NCBI RefSeq assembly: GCF_003369445.1
Contig: NZ_QRCU01000037.1
Span: 1-64,000 of the forward strand
DNA: 64,000 bases
From: Arthrobacter silvisoli
Lineage (GTDB): Bacteria; Actinomycetota; Actinomycetes; Actinomycetales; Micrococcaceae
Direction: 5' to 3'
Below, piece after piece: positions 1-9,119 of this stretch. The position numbers and the translations under genes are program-made. How positions within the stretch are numbered: position 1 is the stretch's first letter; every line of letters starts with the position of its first letter. A model generated the notes under the pieces. The model had not been told where the DNA came from. It saw nothing but the letters and a program-made list of their open reading frames with translations, and did not search any database.

Positions 1-20
1 CGCCCACCTTCCGGTGGGCG
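1..20 (-). terminator. Hairpin downstream of metE
   Basis: A perfect stem-loop with 8-bp arms (CGCCCACC and GGTGGGCG) and a TTCC loop lies 28 bp past the metE stop codon. It is the likely transcription end of the metF-metE unit. The window edge hides whether a T-tract follows on the minus strand. Confidence 0.55.
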
Positions 21-48
21 GCCGCCGCTTTGTTAGTGGAACCGCAGC

Positions 49-2382
49 CTACTTGGCGGCTTCCAGCAGTTCGGCACGGACAGCCTGGGTTGCCTTGACG
101 AGGTTGCGCAGCGATTCTTCGGTCTCGGCGTAGCCGCGGGTCTTCAGGCCGCAGTCCGGGTTGACCCAGAGCTGGCGGGACGGCACGTGCTTGACGGCGG
201 TGGAGAGCAGCTCGGTCACCTCGGCCTCGCCCGGAACACGCGGCGAGTGGATGTCGTAGACGCCCGGACCGACGCCGCGGCCGAAGCCGTGGGACTCGAG
301 GTCGTGGACGACCTCCATGCGGGAACGTGCGGCTTCGATGGAGGTCACGTCGGCGTCCAGTCCGTCGATCGCGTCGATGATCACACCGAACTCGGAGTAG
401 CAGAGGTGGGTGTGGATCTGGGTTGCGTCCCCGGCTCCGGCGGTGGCCAGGCGGAAGGAGTCCACGGACCACTTCAGGTAGTCGGCGTGGTCTGCCTTGC
501 GCAGCGGCAGGAGCTCGCGGAGGGCGGGCTCGTCCACCTGGATGACCTTGATGCCGGCGGCTTCGAGGTCGGCGATCTCGTCGCGCAGGGCCAGGCCCAC
601 CTGGTTTGCGGTCTCAGCGAGGGGCTGGTCGTCGCGGACGAAGGACCAGGCCAGGATGGTGACCGGGCCGGTCAGCATGCCCTTCATCGGCTTCGCGGTG
701 AGGGACTGGGCGTACTCGGCCCAGGCCACCGTGATGGGGGCCGAACGGGTCACGTCACCCCAGAGGATGGACGGACGGGTGCAGCGGGAGCCGTAGGACT
801 GGACCCAGCCGTGCACCGTGACGTCGAAGCCTTCGAGGTTCTCGGCGAAGTACTGGACCATGTCGTTGCGCTCGGGCTCGCCGTGGACCAGGACGTCGTA
901 GCCGAGATCTTCCTGCAGCTCGACGACGCGCTTGATCTCGTCCTTCATGAGCTGCTCGTACTGTTCGGCATTGAGTTCGCCCTTGATGTTGCGGGCGCGA
1001 GCCGAACGGATCTCGGACGTCTGCGGGAAGGAACCGATGGTGGTGGTGGGCAGCGGGGGAAGCTGCAGGGCCTCTTCCTGTGCCGCTTCGCGGACCGCGT
1101 AGTCGGAACGGTTGAAGTCGGCTGCGGTCAGTGCTGCGGTGCGGGCCCGGACGTCCTCGCGGCGGACGCCTTCGGCGACGGCACGGGAGGCGATGACGGC
1201 GGAGGCTTCGTCGATGGCCGCCTTGGCGGAGGCAGGATCGGCCAAGTATCCGGCGAGGGTCTTGACCTCAACGGCCTTCTGGTCGGCGAAGGCCAGCCAG
1301 CTGCGCAGCTCGGCGGACAGTTTGGTCTCTTCTTCGACGTCGTGCGGGACGTGCTGGGTGGACGTGGAGGTGCTCACGGCGAGCTTTCCGGCGACGGCTT
1401 TCAGTTCGTCCAGCTTCGCGGCCGATGCGGCGAGGTCGTTGCGCCAGATGTTGTGGCCGTCCACGACGCCGGCAACCAGGGTCTTGTTGCCGAGGCCGGC
1501 GAGGGCGGCCGCGGACGGAACCCCGCCCTTGAAGACGTCGATGTGCAGGGCGTCGATGGCGGTGCCGGCGATGGCGCCAAGCTGGCCGTCGAGGGAGCCG
1601 TACGGGGTGGAGACGAACAGCTGCGGGCGGGCAGCGGCGCCGGCCAGGACCTCGTAGGCGCGGGCAACGGCGGCCTCGATCTCGGCACCCGGGGTATCCT
1701 GGTCGACCACCAGGGCAGGCTCGTCGAGCTGGACCCAGCTGGCACCAGCAGCGGCGAGCTTTTCAAGCAGCTGCACGTAGACCGGCAGGACATCGTCGAG
1801 GCGGGACAGCGGAGCGAAGCCGGCCGGGGCGTCGTCGGAAGCCTTGGACAGCAGCAGGTAGGTGACCGGGCCGACGATGTATGGGCGGGTTTCGATGCCG
1901 TTGGCCAGCGCGAACTCGAATTCCTCGACGATGCGGTTGGAGGCGAGGGTGAACTCAGTCTCCGGACCGATCTCCGGAACAAGGTAGTGGTAGTTGGTGT
2001 CGAACCACTTGGTCATTTCCAGCGGCTGCTGTTCCTTGTTGCCGCGGGCCAGGGTGAAGTAGCCGTCGATGTCCAGCTGGCCCTCGGCGTTGAGGAGCTT
2101 GCCGAAGCGGGCCGGGACCGCACCCAAGTGGGCGGTGGCGTCCAGAACCTGGTCGTAGAAGGAGAAGGTACCCGGAACGGCGGCAGCTTCGTTGAGGCCC
2201 AGTTCCTGCAGGCGCTTGGCAGTAGTCAGCTGGATTTCCTTGGCGGCGGCATCCAGGGCGGCGGCGTCGATCTTGCCGGCCCAGTAGGCTTCAACGGCCT
2301 TCTTGAGCTCGCGGCGGCGGCCGATGCGCGGGTAGCCGAGCAGCGATGCCGACGGGAAGGGAGTGAGGTTGTTTTCGGGCAT
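49..2382 (-). CDS. metE: Cobalamin-independent methionine synthase MetE
   Basis: This enzyme transfers the methyl group of 5-methyltetrahydropteroyl-polyglutamate to homocysteine in the cytoplasm, the last step of methionine synthesis. The 777-aa product is close to the family length (E. coli MetE is 753 aa). The C-terminal barrel keeps the zinc ligands His659 and Cys661 (IHTHLCYSEF), Glu683 and Cys744 (WVNPDCGLKTR), with the same spacing as in E. coli. The ATG start is preceded by AAAGGA. It follows metF, which makes its methyl donor, after about 105 bp, so the two are probably one transcript. Product identity is secure. Confidence 0.97.
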   Translation of the reverse strand: MPENNLTPFPSASLLGYPRIGRRRELKKAVEAYWAGKIDAAALDAAAKEIQLTTAKRLQELGLNEAAAVPGTFSFYDQVLDATAHLGAVPARFGKLLNAEGQLDIDGYFTLARGNKEQQPLEMTKWFDTNYHYLVPEIGPETEFTLASNRIVEEFEFALANGIETRPYIVGPVTYLLLSKASDDAPAGFAPLSRLDDVLPVYVQLLEKLAAAGASWVQLDEPALVVDQDTPGAEIEAAVARAYEVLAGAAARPQLFVSTPYGSLDGQLGAIAGTAIDALHIDVFKGGVPSAAALAGLGNKTLVAGVVDGHNIWRNDLAASAAKLDELKAVAGKLAVSTSTSTQHVPHDVEEETKLSAELRSWLAFADQKAVEVKTLAGYLADPASAKAAIDEASAVIASRAVAEGVRREDVRARTAALTAADFNRSDYAVREAAQEEALQLPPLPTTTIGSFPQTSEIRSARARNIKGELNAEQYEQLMKDEIKRVVELQEDLGYDVLVHGEPERNDMVQYFAENLEGFDVTVHGWVQSYGSRCTRPSILWGDVTRSAPITVAWAEYAQSLTAKPMKGMLTGPVTILAWSFVRDDQPLAETANQVGLALRDEIADLEAAGIKVIQVDEPALRELLPLRKADHADYLKWSVDSFRLATAGAGDATQIHTHLCYSEFGVIIDAIDGLDADVTSIEAARSRMEVVHDLESHGFGRGVGPGVYDIHSPRVPGEAEVTELLSTAVKHVPSRQLWVNPDCGLKTRGYAETEESLRNLVKATQAVRAELLEAAK

Positions 2383-2487
2383 GGTTTTTCCTTTGCTAAG
2401 GGATCAAGAAATGTGAAGTGCCAAGAATGTAAAAGTGCATGGACCCGTGACGGGCCGGAAGATCTGCGGGCGGATGCCGGGCAGGGG

Positions 2488-3456
2488 TCAGCTGACCAGT
2501 TCCTGGCGGCGTGCGATCGCGTTGAGCCGGCTCGTGGGCCGTGCCGGCCGGGGCAGGGCCAGCTTGTCCAGCACGTCCAGCGCGCAGGTGTGCTCGTTGA
2601 AGGTGTACAGGTGGATTCCGGGGGCCCCGGCATCCAGCGCAGCATTGGCCAGGTCCACGGTGGCGCTCACGCCGATCCGACGTTGTTCGGCCTCGGTGTC
2701 CGCGGCGGCGAGCTTGTCGATCAATGCCGCAGCGGGCTCGACGCCTGCCAGCTCGCCGAGCCGCTTGAGGCGGCGCACGCTGGTCAGGGGCATGACGCCG
2801 GGAATGATCGGAATGGTGACGCCGGCGCGGCGGGCGCGGGACAGCAGGTCGGTGTACTGCTCGGGGTGGAAGAACACCTGGGTGATGGCGAAGTCGGCGC
2901 CGGAGCGCTGCTTTGCCAGCAGCACCTCGACGTCGTGGGCAACGCTTGGCGATTCCGGGTGCCGTGTGGGGTACGCAGCCACACCGACGGCGATCTTGCC
3001 GGCACAAAGCAGAGCCGAGCGGCGCTGTTCGACGCGGCGGATCAGTTCGATGAGGTCCTGGGCGTAGCGGAGGGAACCGTCCACGGGCTTGCCGCTGTCC
3101 TTGGGCAGGTCGCCGCGCAGGGCAAGGATGCCGCGCACACCGTGGTCGAGCAGGTCGCCGATGATGTCGGCCAGTTCTTCCGGGGTGTTGCCCACACAGG
3201 TCAGGTGGGCCAGAGGACGGAGCGTGGTTTCCAGCAGGAGCCGGTTGATGAGCTCAATCGCGGTGTCATGGTTCGAGCCGCTGGCGCCGTAGGTGACCGA
3301 AACGTAGTCCGGGTCGGTGGCTTCGAGTTCGCCGATGGTGGTCCAGAGCGATTCCGCAGCCGCCGGGGAACGGGGCGGGAACAGTTCGTACGACAGGGCG
3401 AGGGGTGCCGAGGTGGCGAGGTTGGGATGTGCGTCAATAAGGCTTGGTGGTGACAT
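2488..3456 (-). CDS. metF: 5,10-methylenetetrahydrofolate reductase MetF
   Basis: A flavin enzyme that reduces 5,10-methylenetetrahydrofolate to 5-methyltetrahydrofolate, the methyl donor for the adjacent MetE. The product is 322 aa from the ATG at 3456. The reading frame stays open for 11 more codons upstream, but this ATG has AAGGA seven bases ahead and leaves a normal N-terminus. The family catalytic glutamate is at about residue 24 (YELFPPRSP), followed by the conserved block DYVSVTYGASG. It heads the metF-metE unit and is preceded by about 350 bp of structured, non-coding DNA that probably holds its control region. Confidence 0.95.
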   Translation of the reverse strand: MSPPSLIDAHPNLATSAPLALSYELFPPRSPAAAESLWTTIGELEATDPDYVSVTYGASGSNHDTAIELINRLLLETTLRPLAHLTCVGNTPEELADIIGDLLDHGVRGILALRGDLPKDSGKPVDGSLRYAQDLIELIRRVEQRRSALLCAGKIAVGVAAYPTRHPESPSVAHDVEVLLAKQRSGADFAITQVFFHPEQYTDLLSRARRAGVTIPIIPGVMPLTSVRRLKRLGELAGVEPAAALIDKLAAADTEAEQRRIGVSATVDLANAALDAGAPGIHLYTFNEHTCALDVLDKLALPRPARPTSRLNAIARRQELVS

Positions 3457-3499
3457 TTGCGTCCTTGGCCGTGAGTCAGCGGACCGCACCCGTACCTAA

Positions 3500-3700
3500 G
3501 GTTTGCCCTGGACAGGCTTCACCTTGAATTCGGCCGGAGATCCGTGAATTTAGTTTGGGGATACACGGGACGGGCTCCAGCAGGACGCAGCCGCGACTGT
3601 TACGCCTGGAGTGAAGCCGACCGTGTGCAAATGTCAGGCCCACATGGGGGCACCCACACCCTCCTGAGGAGGATCGCTGACACGTTACCGCGGTAACTTG
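3500..3700. promoter_or_regulatory. Structured leader upstream of metF, class unknown
   Basis: The gap between metF and the next gene upstream (3457-3809) has no gene but is rich in pairing. An outer stem ACACGG (3563-3568) pairs with CCGTGT (3621-3626). An inner stem CTCCAG (3574-3579) pairs with CTGGAG (3606-3611), enclosing GCAGCCGCGACTGTTACG. Further on are a CCTCCTCAGGAGG-type hairpin and the perfect palindrome GTTACCGCGGTAAC (3684-3697). Read on the plus strand, the loop and the following GTGAAGCCGACC resemble cobalamin-riboswitch core boxes, but the GGTG...AA..CC element is missing and no plus-strand gene follows. On the minus strand it would precede metF-metE, a classic SAM or cobalamin target. 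I cannot assign a class. Confidence 0.35.
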
Positions 3701-3809
3701 TGTACGACTCTATGACCGGAGCGGTGGGGCCACAAATCTTTGACCGAATTAAGACGCATTCTTACGCCCGCCTTGCCCCGGTTTCCAGAATATTGTTCGA
3801 TGCCCGCCT

Positions 3810-4553
3810 TTACCAGGGCCGATCGACCGGAATGCCATCATCCGGGCTCCGCAAGTATTCGCCGCGCTGCCAGCTCTTCTGGCGGTCCTGCCGGGCCTGG
3901 CGTTCCGATTCCTCCAGCTGCTCGAGCTGCTGCCGGGCAGGTGGATTCTCCGGAGGGGCTTCCTCGCGCTCGGAACCGGCGTCCGCGGCTTGGCCGGCTT
4001 TCGTGTCGAGCCGCGCCCGCGCGTCGGACAAACGGCTACCCTCGCCCTGGGCGTTGCCTTCTCCCCCGGACTCAAAACACCCTGGAGGTGCCTGCTGGAT
4101 GACGCCGAGCCCCTCCCGGTACAGGGTGCGTCCACCGGCATCGTCTCCGGCGTTCCAGCGGCCGTCGCCGAGCTTCTCAATACTGAGCACCAGGTTCACG
4201 CGGATCCTGCATCCGTCGCGTCCCGGTGCGCTGCGGAGAGCTGCCTCGAAGGAGGTCCGGGCCGCCGCGAAATCGCCATGGAGCACCTGGGCGTCTCCCC
4301 TGGCGAAGTCCGCCTTGTGGGGTTCAATGACGTTGACGGCCCCGAGCCAGTCCGCGGCTGCTGCGAGGGCGGGGGCGTCTTCGCCGGTGAAGGCGTCTTC
4401 GGCTGCCGTCCCCAGCGGCGTCACGGAGAGCAGCTTGGCGGCTGCGGCAAGCACGACGACGGCGGGCAGCGCCGCCCAGGCCGGCCGTGGCACCCGGCGC
4501 TGGGGGCGCCGCCCGGCGTCGGGCCTGGCGCGGGACTTTTCGACGGAGCTCAC
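3810..4553 (-). CDS. TPR-like membrane protein of the MoxR/VWA operon
   Basis: Last gene of the moxR-DUF58-VWA operon. The start is the GTG at 4553, which overlaps the stop of the upstream VWA gene by 4 bp (GTGA), giving 247 aa; a longer open frame upstream would run through that gene. After a basic N-terminus there is one membrane segment (about residues 24-42). A helical block around residues 80-115 (ARGDAQVLHGDFAAARTSF) looks like a tetratricopeptide unit. The C-terminal third is charged and glutamine-rich, possibly coiled coil. Position and architecture match the TPR component (BatC/BatE-like) of aerotolerance-type operons. The molecular role is unknown. Confidence 0.7.
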   Translation of the reverse strand: MSSVEKSRARPDAGRRPQRRVPRPAWAALPAVVVLAAAAKLLSVTPLGTAAEDAFTGEDAPALAAAADWLGAVNVIEPHKADFARGDAQVLHGDFAAARTSFEAALRSAPGRDGCRIRVNLVLSIEKLGDGRWNAGDDAGGRTLYREGLGVIQQAPPGCFESGGEGNAQGEGSRLSDARARLDTKAGQAADAGSEREEAPPENPPARQQLEQLEESERQARQDRQKSWQRGEYLRSPDDGIPVDRPW

Positions 4554-5578
4554 GCCGGACCGTACCTGTGGCCTGCCCGGGAGCGTCCGCTGCTGAGCCG
4601 CCTGAGCTCGACAGCGTGCCGTACCGGCTCCGGCAGGGCGGCCGCGAAGGCCAGGAGCGCGAAGATCCAATAGAGCTCGGTGCGGCCTTCGCCGTCTTTT
4701 TCCACGGCGCCAAGGGTGCCCGGCCGGGCCTTAACCAGAGCCGTGTCGATGGGGTCCCCGGAGTCGCGGTGCACGTAGGGGACGCCAAGGCCGTCGGCAA
4801 TCCTGCGGAGTTGCCCCTCGTCGATCCGTGAGAGCGCGTCCTGCCGGCCGCCGACGGCGTTCTCCTGCAGGTAGGCGCCGTCTCCAGCGACGTCCTTCAT
4901 CCGTCCACCCCGGCTGCTGCCGAACCCAAGCACTGCTCCCCCGGACACGAGCCCCGGATCGATGCCCAGGTCCGCGGCCGCGGGCTTCGGGCTGGTGTTC
5001 TCACCGTCGCCGAGATAGAACACGACGGCGGGCCGGCCGGGATGCTGCTCCGTGGCGGCGGTGAGCCGTTCCCCGAGCAGCGGGCCGGCGGCGGTGACGC
5101 TGCTGCCCCGGGCGTACACGGCCGCCTGCGGCTGCAGGATGTCCACCGCGGCGGCCAAGGCGTCGGCGTCCTGCGTGAGCGGCATGCGCACCCCGGCGGC
5201 GCCGTCGAAGGCGATGAGCGCAAATTTCGCGCCGGCGAGTTCGCGGGCGATGGCAGTGACGTCGTTGCGGACACCGTCCATCCGTGGCGCGGCATTGCCG
5301 TAGTCTTCGGCGGCCATGCTGGTGCTGCTGTCCACCACGAAGAAGACGTCAAGGCGCGCCGTGGCAGGACGCGGGTCCCCGCCGGGCCAGCCGGGCCGGA
5401 GGCCCGCCGCCAGGAGAAGCAGCAGTGCCGCCGACCTCAGCACGACCGGAAACTTCTTCCGGGGCAGCCGTACGGTCCGGGTCAGCAGCACGGCGGCGGA
5501 GACGACGACGGCGAGCGCAGCGGCGGCGATGATCCACCATGGCAGCACGGGCGCGAAAGTGAGAGGCCCGGGATTCAC
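4550..5578 (-). CDS. Von Willebrand factor A domain membrane protein (BatB-like)
   Basis: A 342-aa membrane-anchored VWA protein. Two hydrophobic segments lie at about residues 12-32 and 45-60, then a VWA domain with the metal-binding MIDAS motif VVDSSTSM (Asp83, Ser85, Ser87), and a C-terminal membrane segment near residues 308-322. The start is a GTG overlapping the stop of the preceding VWA gene by 4 bp. Paired VWA proteins next to MoxR and DUF58 are typical of Bat-type operons, where VWA proteins are thought to bind partners handled by the MoxR ATPase. The substrate is not known here. Confidence 0.85.
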   Translation of the reverse strand: MNPGPLTFAPVLPWWIIAAAALAVVVSAAVLLTRTVRLPRKKFPVVLRSAALLLLLAAGLRPGWPGGDPRPATARLDVFFVVDSSTSMAAEDYGNAAPRMDGVRNDVTAIARELAGAKFALIAFDGAAGVRMPLTQDADALAAAVDILQPQAAVYARGSSVTAAGPLLGERLTAATEQHPGRPAVVFYLGDGENTSPKPAAADLGIDPGLVSGGAVLGFGSSRGGRMKDVAGDGAYLQENAVGGRQDALSRIDEGQLRRIADGLGVPYVHRDSGDPIDTALVKARPGTLGAVEKDGEGRTELYWIFALLAFAAALPEPVRHAVELRRLSSGRSRAGHRYGPA

Positions 5579-6552
5579 CGTTCGAGCCTCCAGCCGGCTA
5601 ACAGGAGCACGGCGCCGGAGAGCAATGCGGCCAGGAGCGGCAACTCCGGCCGGTCCGCAACCACGAGTTGCGCCGCGCCCTGGTGCGCGGCCGCCTCGCC
5701 TTCCTGGACCTTCTGCACGATGCCGGGAACGGCGGCCGGGTTGTCCAGTGCGAAGTAGCTGCCGCCACTGGACTCGGCGACTGCCCTGAGGCGGGCGCCG
5801 GGCTGGTTCCTGTCGCCCCCGTAGTCGAGGTCTCCGGGGTTGAGGGCGTGGATCCGGATTCCTTTGGGCGTGGCGAGCTGCGCCGCCTGTTCCAGGGTGA
5901 AGAACGGAGCCCCGGAAACGTAGTTGTCCGTGGCAAGGATGACGCTGCGGGAACGGTTTGCATCCTGGCCCGTGCCGGGGAAACTGCGGAGGCAGCTGGC
6001 GAGCCCGTCGCCGACCAGGGAGGAGCCGTTGCCTCCCCAGGTGCCGCTGAAGAAGTCGTCCCCGCCGTCGTCGAAGGCTTTGCGTGCGGCGGCGAGTTCT
6101 CCGGCGACGTAGTCGTAGTCGTCGCTCAGGGGAAAAAGCTGCACGGCGCGGCTGTCGAACATGACCATGGCGATACGCTCGCCGTCGAACTCCTTGGCGA
6201 GCCTTTCGAACACTCCGGTGAGGGCGGCGTCAGTGCCGGCCATGGAGCCGGAGACATCCAGGCAGAGGATGATGTCGCGGTTCCGCAGTTCGGGCTGCGT
6301 CGTGCTCCGTTCGGCCGGGCGGGCGGCGGCGAGCGCCGTGGCCGTCAGGAGCAGGAAGCCGGCGACGACGGCGGTTGTGAGCCAGCGGCGGCGGCAGCGC
6401 AGGGCGCGCCGGTATTGGGGAAGCGCGGTGAGCCGCCCGCTGTGGGCAACGGGCCGCACATCCCTGCCGCGGGAGCGCCTTGCCGCCCGGGCCAGGGCGA
6501 GTGTCAGGGTGGCCGCTGCAAGCGGCAGGATCCACCAGTAGTTCAGCTCCAT
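5575..6552 (-). CDS. Von Willebrand factor A domain membrane protein (BatA-like)
   Basis: A 325-aa VWA protein starting at the ATG at 6552 (MELNYWW...), 10 bp inside the end of the upstream gene; the longer open frame would overlap that gene entirely. There is an N-terminal membrane segment (about 5-22), a second one (about 58-76), the VWA domain with MIDAS motif LCLDVSGSM (Asp99, Ser101, Ser103), and a C-terminal membrane segment (SGAVLLLAGWRL). The layout is that of BatA-like proteins. It is translationally coupled to its neighbours on both sides. Confidence 0.85.
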   Translation of the reverse strand: MELNYWWILPLAAATLTLALARAARRSRGRDVRPVAHSGRLTALPQYRRALRCRRRWLTTAVVAGFLLLTATALAAARPAERSTTQPELRNRDIILCLDVSGSMAGTDAALTGVFERLAKEFDGERIAMVMFDSRAVQLFPLSDDYDYVAGELAAARKAFDDGGDDFFSGTWGGNGSSLVGDGLASCLRSFPGTGQDANRSRSVILATDNYVSGAPFFTLEQAAQLATPKGIRIHALNPGDLDYGGDRNQPGARLRAVAESSGGSYFALDNPAAVPGIVQKVQEGEAAAHQGAAQLVVADRPELPLLAALLSGAVLLLAGWRLER

Positions 6553-7001
6553 GTGCGCACCACCCGGCGCGCACGTTCGGCGGAGTGTTCGACGGCGGCC
6601 GGGCTGGCGGCAGCGAACGCGGCGGGGTACATCCCGGCGACCCCTTCGGCGACCGGGCCGAGTCCGTGGGCGTGGAGCTCCTGCAGGGTCATATGCGTGG
6701 TCCGGATTCCGCGGGCCTCCCCTGCGAAGCCCCGGAGCAGCAGGCTGAGCCGCTGGTGCGCCTCCCGTTGCGGGAGGCGGCCGGAGCCGGCATCGGCGAC
6801 GACGGCGTCGATGGCCGCCAGGTAGCGTGCCCGCAGGCGCGGGAGGTCCGCCACCGGCGCAGGCACGGCTGTGCGGGCTGTCCGGGCGGGACGGAAGGAC
6901 CACGCAAGGCCTGCGGCGAAGAGCACGAGCAGCAGGAGGCCCAGCCACATCCAGTGCGCGCTGTATTGCAGGGGCACGTAGAAGCCGGTGTCATCCTGCA
7001 T
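6543..7001 (-). CDS. Small membrane protein of the MoxR/VWA operon (DUF4381-like)
   Basis: A 152-aa protein beginning with MQDDTGFYVPLQ at the ATG at 7001, which overlaps the DUF58 gene stop by 11 bp. A membrane helix at about residues 16-36 (HWMWLGLLLLVLFAAGLAW) is followed by a basic, helical cytoplasmic domain. Position between DUF58 and BatA, size and topology fit the DUF4381-type proteins often found in these operons. The assignment rests on context and topology rather than on a catalytic motif. Confidence 0.65.
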   Translation of the reverse strand: MQDDTGFYVPLQYSAHWMWLGLLLLVLFAAGLAWSFRPARTARTAVPAPVADLPRLRARYLAAIDAVVADAGSGRLPQREAHQRLSLLLRGFAGEARGIRTTHMTLQELHAHGLGPVAEGVAGMYPAAFAAASPAAVEHSAERARRVVRTWS

Positions 7002-7938
7002 GCTGCCGCCCCTCGGGCGATGTGGTGCGTCCGGAGCTATGCGATGCACGGGTCCTGTGCGATGTGCGGGTCCTGTGGCGTTCCAGCAGGGCAAAGAGTT
7101 CCGGCAGGACCTCCGTGCTGCTGCCGGCCCTGCCTTCGGCGATTCCGAGCCGCCGGAAGAACTCTTGCCGGCGCTGTTCCCGCTCGGTCCGGGCCTGCAG
7201 GTAGTCGGCCCGGACTCTGGGGTCGGCGGCGATGGCTGACGGGATGCCAGAGCCGTCCGCCACTTCAAAGGCATCGGCGACCACGGGGCCGGCCAGTTCG
7301 GCGTCCCGGACGGTGAACCAGAGGACTTCGTGGCGGGCCTGGAGACGGCGGAGCAACATTTCCGTGGCGGCACCGGGCAGGAGCTCATCGGCGACCACCA
7401 CCAGCAGCATCCGGCGCGTGAAGTTGCGCAGGACAAAGTCGAACTGCCGTGCGATACCGCTGGGGCCGCCGTCGAGCACGGCGCTGCGGTCCACTTCCTG
7501 CAGGAGCCGTTCGAGGTGGTCTTCGCCGCGGCGCGGCGGAACGGTCCGGGACACTTCGGCGTCGCCGTGCACAAGGCCCACCACGTCGCCGTGCCGGTGC
7601 GCAAGGTAGCCAAGGACACCGAGGGCCTGGACTGCGATGTCGCGTTTGCACTCCCCCGAGGCGGCGAGCGCGGCCATGTTCCGTCCCGTGTCGGCCACGA
7701 GCAGCACCGTTTGCCGCCGCACAGCGACGTAGCGCTTCACGAGCGGCGAGCCGTGCCGTGCGGTCGCCTTCCAGTCGATGTCCCGCACTTCGTCCCCGGG
7801 GGTGTAGGGGCGCAGGTCATCGAAGTCCAGGCTCCGGCCCTTGAAGACGGAACCATATTCGCCGTCGAGCAGGGCGAGGGCCCTGCGGTGGGCGAAGATG
7901 AACATCTTCGACTGCACCTGCTGGAGGAGGCTCGCCAT
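6991..7938 (-). CDS. DUF58 domain protein
   Basis: A 315-aa DUF58 protein. The family signature is clear in the N-terminal third: GSVFKGRSLDFDDLRPYTPG, then DEVRDIDWKATARHGSPLVK, followed by a region resembling a degenerate VWA fold (VLLVADTGRNM). It lies 9 bp after moxR and overlaps the next gene by 11 bp, the standard MoxR-DUF58-VWA arrangement. DUF58 proteins are co-conserved with MoxR ATPases but have no settled biochemical function. The ATG start has GGGCACCCC upstream, so the ribosome site is weak and coupling to moxR is likely. Confidence 0.88.
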   Translation of the reverse strand: MASLLQQVQSKMFIFAHRRALALLDGEYGSVFKGRSLDFDDLRPYTPGDEVRDIDWKATARHGSPLVKRYVAVRRQTVLLVADTGRNMAALAASGECKRDIAVQALGVLGYLAHRHGDVVGLVHGDAEVSRTVPPRRGEDHLERLLQEVDRSAVLDGGPSGIARQFDFVLRNFTRRMLLVVVADELLPGAATEMLLRRLQARHEVLWFTVRDAELAGPVVADAFEVADGSGIPSAIAADPRVRADYLQARTEREQRRQEFFRRLGIAEGRAGSSTEVLPELFALLERHRTRTSHRTRASHSSGRTTSPEGRQHAG

Positions 7939-7947
7939 GGGGTGCCC

Positions 7948-8955
7948 TCAGGGAGCCTGGACCGAGGCGAGCACGGCGTCGATGACCGTCTCCACCCGGA
8001 CGTTTTCCACGACGGCGTCAAAGCCCAGCACCACGCGGTGGCGCAGGATGCGGTGGGCCAGGTTCTTCACGTCCTCCGGAATCACGTGGTCCCGCCCGTT
8101 GAGCAGTGCCAGGGCCCGGGCCGCCTGGCTGAAGGCGATGCTGGCGCGCGGGCTGGCACCGAATTCCACCAGGGTGGCCAGGCCCGGGTCCAGGTACTGG
8201 GCAGCGTTGCGGGTCACGTAGGCGATCCCGACGATGTAGCGCACGATCGCCGGGTCGATGTAGATCCTGCGCACCAGCTCCTGTGCCTCGATCACGGCGT
8301 CGAGGGAGACAGCGGCGGGCAGCTTCTGCGCCGGGCTGTAGACACCGGCGTCGATCCTGCGGATGATTTCCGCTTCCTGGGCCGGGTCCGGGTAGTCGAG
8401 CACGTCCTTGAGCATGAAGCGGTCCATCTGGGCTTCGGGGAGGCGGTAGGTGCCTTCCTGCTCGATCGGGTTCTGGGTGGCCAGGACCAGGAAGGGGGAC
8501 GGCAGGGGGTGGCTTTGCCCGCCGATGGAGGTCTGGCGTTCCTGCATGGCTTCGAGCATGGCGCTCTGGGTCTTGGCGCTGGAGCGGTTGATCTCGTCAA
8601 GGAGCACGACGTTGGCGTGCACGGGGCCGAGCTGGGTGATGAAGGTGCCCTTCGCAGCGTCGTAGATCTGAGTGCCGGCGATGTCGCTGGGGAGCAGGTC
8701 CGGGGTGCACTGGATGCGGCGGAAGTCGGCGCTCACGGATTCCGCGACGGCCTGCGCCGCAGTGGTCTTGGCCAGCCCGGGCACACTTTCGAGGAGGACG
8801 TGTCCGCCGGTCAGCAGGGCAATCAGGAGGGTTTCACGCAGCCGGCCCTGCCCCACCACTTTGGCCTCGAAGCGCCGTGAAACGGCGGCAAGCAACTGCT
8901 GGGCCCGGGCCATCTCGCTCGCCTCGATGCTGACTGTGGCGGTGTTCTGAAGCAC
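7948..8955 (-). CDS. MoxR-family AAA ATPase
   Basis: A MoxR-type AAA+ ATPase that heads the DUF58/VWA operon. The Walker A region is the MoxR variant [10 protein letters not shown] (about residues 56-65) and Walker B is [10 protein letters not shown]. The frame is open to 9051, but the GTG at 8955 is preferred because AAGGGGA stands seven bases ahead, giving about 335 aa starting (V/M)[10 protein letters not shown]. An ATG at 8913 is another option. MoxR proteins act with VWA-domain partners as chaperone-like machines for maturing or assembling protein complexes. Here the partners are the two VWA membrane proteins encoded downstream. Confidence 0.9.
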   Translation of the reverse strand: MLQNTATVSIEASEMARAQQLLAAVSRRFEAKVVGQGRLRETLLIALLTGGHVLLESVPGLAKTTAAQAVAESVSADFRRIQCTPDLLPSDIAGTQIYDAAKGTFITQLGPVHANVVLLDEINRSSAKTQSAMLEAMQERQTSIGGQSHPLPSPFLVLATQNPIEQEGTYRLPEAQMDRFMLKDVLDYPDPAQEAEIIRRIDAGVYSPAQKLPAAVSLDAVIEAQELVRRIYIDPAIVRYIVGIAYVTRNAAQYLDPGLATLVEFGASPRASIAFSQAARALALLNGRDHVIPEDVKNLAHRILRHRVVLGFDAVVENVRVETVIDAVLASVQAP

Positions 8956-9119
8956 CCTGTGGTCCCCTTCGCTGGATTGTGCCTCCGGCTTGACCTCCTC
9001 CGGCCCGGTCCTCCAAGACCGGACGGTCAGGAAACCGGCCTTAACAGCCAATCCGTTCGCGCCGGATGCGGCAATGGGGAGCCCTCCCCATGCGGGGGCC
9101 GCAGGACTATCCTTTAGCC

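Noticed and set aside
187-3453. A 1088-codon open frame on the plus strand opposite metE and metF.
   Set aside because: High-GC genes leave long antisense frames. The product is Gly/Val/Asp-rich with no fold motif, and the minus frame has clear MetE and MetF catalytic residues.
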